Below, piece by piece: positions 62,401 to 64,000 of a stretch of 64,000 nucleotides of DNA. Source of the stretch: Schizochytrium sp. TIO01. Its lineage: Eukaryota; Sar; Bigyra; Thraustochytrida; Thraustochytriidae. Every line of letters begins with the position of its first letter. Within the stretch, counting starts at the first letter, position 1. The stretch lies in contig SMSO01000031.1 in NCBI GenBank assembly GCA_004764695.1, positions 8,179,261-8,243,260 on the forward strand, in the 5' to 3' direction. The notes beneath the pieces are model-generated. The model was given only the letters and a program-made list of their open reading frames with translations. It was not told where the DNA came from and did no database searches. The position numbers were made by a program, and so were the translations under genes.

Positions 62401-62622
62401 GAAGACGAAGAGGAGGAGGGTCAAACGCATACTCAAATTAATCCAATCATACATGCACGTCAAACAAGTATCGACCCCGAATCTGCACAATCCAAGTCTG
62501 AAGAACAAATTACAGCAGTAGACAGTACGAATTTTGTTCCTGAGAACATAATGCTGTCAAATAAGGAAAGTTCCGATCATTGTGAAGAGTCTGCTGCTCA
62601 AAAGCTACTAACAAGCGTTTGA
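59488..62622 (+). CDS. Cys-rich ectodomain multi-pass membrane protein (GCC2/GCC3- and TRP-like)
   Basis: 1,044 residues from the ATG at 59488. A clear signal peptide (MKTTWLGSLVALVILITHS, cleavage after about residue 25) is followed by a ~510-residue ectodomain. It has many N-glycosylation sequons and a Cys-rich region (~270-400) with CPKGFYCPD, CPTGHFCPA and CxxC spacing, as in GCC2/GCC3 (ephrin-receptor-like) repeats; a second Cys cluster with CAEGYGGYLCQACEEGY lies just before the membrane. About eight hydrophobic segments follow, starting at YLLAVLTLIVVTFLTIYMSW. The last helices are preceded by QPYSYAFLNHLESAG, matching the pattern of stramenopile TRP-like proteins. The ~110-residue tail is acidic and Ser-rich, presumably cytosolic. 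A plasma-membrane sensor or channel is the best guess; transport activity is not shown. Confidence 0.85.
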   Translation: MKTTWLGSLVALVILITHSFEVLAHVRAFPKYVEAKYTKPACKASKPFGTIHSSYVTDSINRTVSIANFDNYAVNVSHVEITSQGSPDVATWAHITLENEVDFKEVGPYQELDLILYLFPGNMTANTYYADISFHVSSQSNSNFTEEIIHVPVTFELAAPPDALRSKANFQTCKNMTFLERCLGTIELMDSDGLPVTSGSYISTVDAYLEIPDGQFYSLDVYATNEEKIEVSLVAYSIGSLRPYVLISNVSIPYEEEMIAVTCGANSSPSSSLTEPDESGRLPCICNSGYQIDLTSSEELCVPCKTCSAGEYILSENTTCACEACPKGFYCPDQEHIMECPTGHFCPARTIEPIQCPEDSFQENIGQSVCNSCSAYYRGASTFGRTGANSLNMCGICPDNAYCDPSLLYEWPTNRSDIANLCGVTTTYQTATTFQTRAISSGNISVLYVAFPAPGFFRFPTLTEAGDGDPASPCASLEFVACPGGVNACPGTTKATQVNVTLANATNTSTTVSCAEGYGGYLCQACEEGYVQESNECISCDTSWPYLLAVLTLIVVTFLTIYMSWSIIHKSEDMAAKLSFVDGRADVVTAETVVTVLKIAYSHLQVVSLLLSIDVDWNEAVTGIKALASTLTFTGTDLTSSVSCAFSVSSAVNSSLGEDDFVTDTSLSTFYIRVIMIDSFPIVASIISGIVWMGFYFSSSCRTFVTRQHYLRGFELSTIVLLFMVHIILLRTALDLFVCTTPKVQGRSYLLADPHIECFAGTHIYWFLGAGMGGLLLYGCGIPGLAALLVLKANNSYLRNFLCKNFRSECKYWESIIALRKVAVMILLITLANFGPSAQGISCLVLMNFALLLHTNVQPYSYAFLNHLESAGLLTVIFSLTLALYSLTFEDKVDYGLNIIIAVVNLAFVLYVLYEILAVTVVFYCYSSKRAPKRLSVSTCDSASAHSGGSPRASPQSRLASSLAFFFAHRHEDEEEEGQTHTQINPIIHARQTSIDPESAQSKSEEQITAVDSTNFVPENIMLSNKESSDHCEESAAQKLLTSV

Positions 62623-62650
62623 CGTAGTTCTGATGCTAGTTTTTTATTTC

Positions 62651-63167
62651 TTACAATGACAAAAACCTTATTCTAGCTAAAGGTAATTTAAATAATTCCT
62701 CAAAGTTTGCTTCAAATTTCTCAGGAGTACTAAAGTCAACATAGATGAAATCTGCAAGCTTCATCCGTACTACACGACCTGGCCATTAGGTAATGCCAAG
62801 TAGGTTCTCTTCAAGGATCACGGGGATAATGTTCGCCACACCATGTTCCTCAATCGCAAAATTCCATTCATCTTTACACCAGTTTTCTCTAGTTGAATCG
62901 ATCTTTTGCATATGATCTTTCGTGAGAAACACGACAACCTTTCGTGATATGAAAATGTTCAAAGACGTTTCTTTATGCTTATTGCGTCCAGATCTCTCAG
63001 AAAATACACAGAGCCATCGAACAAGACCGACTTACCTTAAAATTTTTGGCAATCGACTTTACAAGTTCGTGGACCGAGTATTCTTGTCCCCAATCATGAG
63101 ATAGGGATGCGTCATACTGTTTTTGCGACTTGAATCTCGAAAAGCTCTGATTCACCAAACCAAACAT
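62651..63167 (-). pseudogene. TIR-domain gene remnant with in-frame stop
   Basis: Exon 63036-63167 (ATG at 63167, 44 codons) encodes MFGLVNQSFSRFK and then YDASLSHDWGQEYSVHELV, the start of a TIR domain, with donor AAG|GTAAGT. Downstream in another frame lies the rest: KVVVFLTKDHMQKID, then ENWCKDEWNFAIEEHGV and IIPVILEENLLG. A TAA at 62786-62788 interrupts it, after which WPGRV and FIYVDFSTPEKFEANFEEL continue in the same frame to a stop at 62651. The Trp/Asp segment expected between the two parts is missing or shortened. I read this as a decayed or truncated TIR gene. An unseen extra intron, or a functional short form ending at the first TAA, cannot be ruled out. Its TIR subtype differs from that in the ROCO protein. 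Confidence 0.6.
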
Positions 63168-64000
63168 GGAAGCTATGCTCAGGTGAGGTCTCTCTTATTC
63201 AACTTTTAATCTTGCGTATTTGTGAAGGTATCAGTTTAAGCTTCAGTGCTGAACACACTTCCAGACACGGGGGGGTTATAGGCGCTCAGTTACAATTCCC
63301 AAGACAGGATACCCTCTGCAAATTCAGTACCTACTATCATGATAAGTGAGCTATGAAATTGTTCCCGAGCAAAATCTCTATAGGCATCGATTAGTTTCAT
63401 CTAACTCCAAAGTGGCTAAGTAAGGTTAGTGCGCTAATAAAATAGAGTGCCTACCTATGTCGACTATGAAATCCTGGATACTGATACAATGATATATCGG
63501 TCTAAAAGTAAGTCTAGACTTCTACCCAATAGTCACAATCATTGTCTCAGCTTAAAGTCATCCGTCTTAAATGATTTCCAGGCTTGGTGTGAATCATTAT
63601 TAGAAATGGTGAAGAATATTAGCCTTGACTAGGCCTCCGTTGTGAATGGCTCATGTTTCTTTCAAGTGTTTCCTAGACTTCCATTCAGGTTCTCATGATG
63701 ATCAGAATTGTCAGTATTCTACATTCGCTCATTCGGAATAAGTTTGTGTTTCCCCGAATTATTCCGGCCGCAATTGATTGCTCTGCAAGCAAGCATGTGT
63801 CTCAGTTTTCTTTGGGCTTACCCCCTTTCGCACACAAACCAAAAACGCAGAGCCCATCCTGGCTTTGCCGCTCTCTGAGTCAACTCTCAATCGCTGCTGC
63901 GCAGGAGGCAGTCAGTTCTACTCGAAGCGAGTGTGGCTTGGGATCCCACTTGCCCGCGTTTCTGTTCCGATTCCTGCGCAAGGTCTTGGAACTTTCAAGT
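63168..64000. other. Right-edge spacer without a recognised gene
   Basis: No coding region, RNA or repeat that I can support. Confidence 0.4.

Overview
This window looks like nuclear DNA of a protist. The most likely source is a heterotrophic stramenopile of the thraustochytrid/labyrinthulid type. That is an inference from gene content: GT-AG introns with GTAAGT donors, an axonemal dynein heavy chain, a Cys-rich (GCC2/GCC3-like) multi-pass membrane protein of the kind expanded in stramenopiles, a ROCO protein with a TIR domain, and a divergent H2A/H2B pair. No rRNA, tRNA, viral or bacterial mobile element was recognised.

Layout. 1-4070 (-): the N-terminal 1,325 codons of an axonemal dynein heavy chain that runs off the left edge. 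5748-6307 (-) and 7085-7717 (+): two small spliced genes in head-to-head orientation, probably also ciliary. 7718-20377: a gene-poor tract with many microsatellites. 20378-22231 (+): a 617-residue Ser/Asn/Gln-rich protein of unknown function. 24791-35024 (-): the main feature, a spliced LRR-Roc-COR-TIR gene. 36689-37072 (-) and 38313-38675 (+): histones H2A and H2B. 41723-42379 (-): a small SET-domain protein. 42380-53689: a second gene-poor, microsatellite-rich tract. 53690-56569 (+): an unusually long Rab-type GTPase. 57261-58379 (-): an SDS22-like LRR protein. 59488-62622 (+): the multi-pass membrane protein. 62651-63167 (-): a broken or truncated TIR-domain gene.

The locus most worth attention is 24791-35024. 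Read as a spliced gene, its tandem repeats of about 465-585 bp are not junk. Each carries one 84- or 87-nt exon encoding exactly one 28- or 29-residue leucine-rich repeat, followed by an intron that is almost identical from copy to copy. Fifteen such cassette exons lie between a short start exon and one large exon encoding Roc, COR and TIR. All have the same phase, so any subset can be joined in frame. The core of each LRR is nearly invariant down to the nucleotide. The residues predicted to point out of the concave beta-sheet differ from repeat to repeat and sit next to the splice junctions. Every donor also places a stop codon directly after the LRR when the intron is retained. This resembles a recognition receptor that diversifies by cassette duplication, comparable in logic to lamprey VLRs or fungal high-identity-repeat NLRs, but built at the exon/intron level in a ROCO-TIR protein.

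Gene models with introns were built by hand from splice consensus, reading frame and phase. They have not been tested against transcripts.
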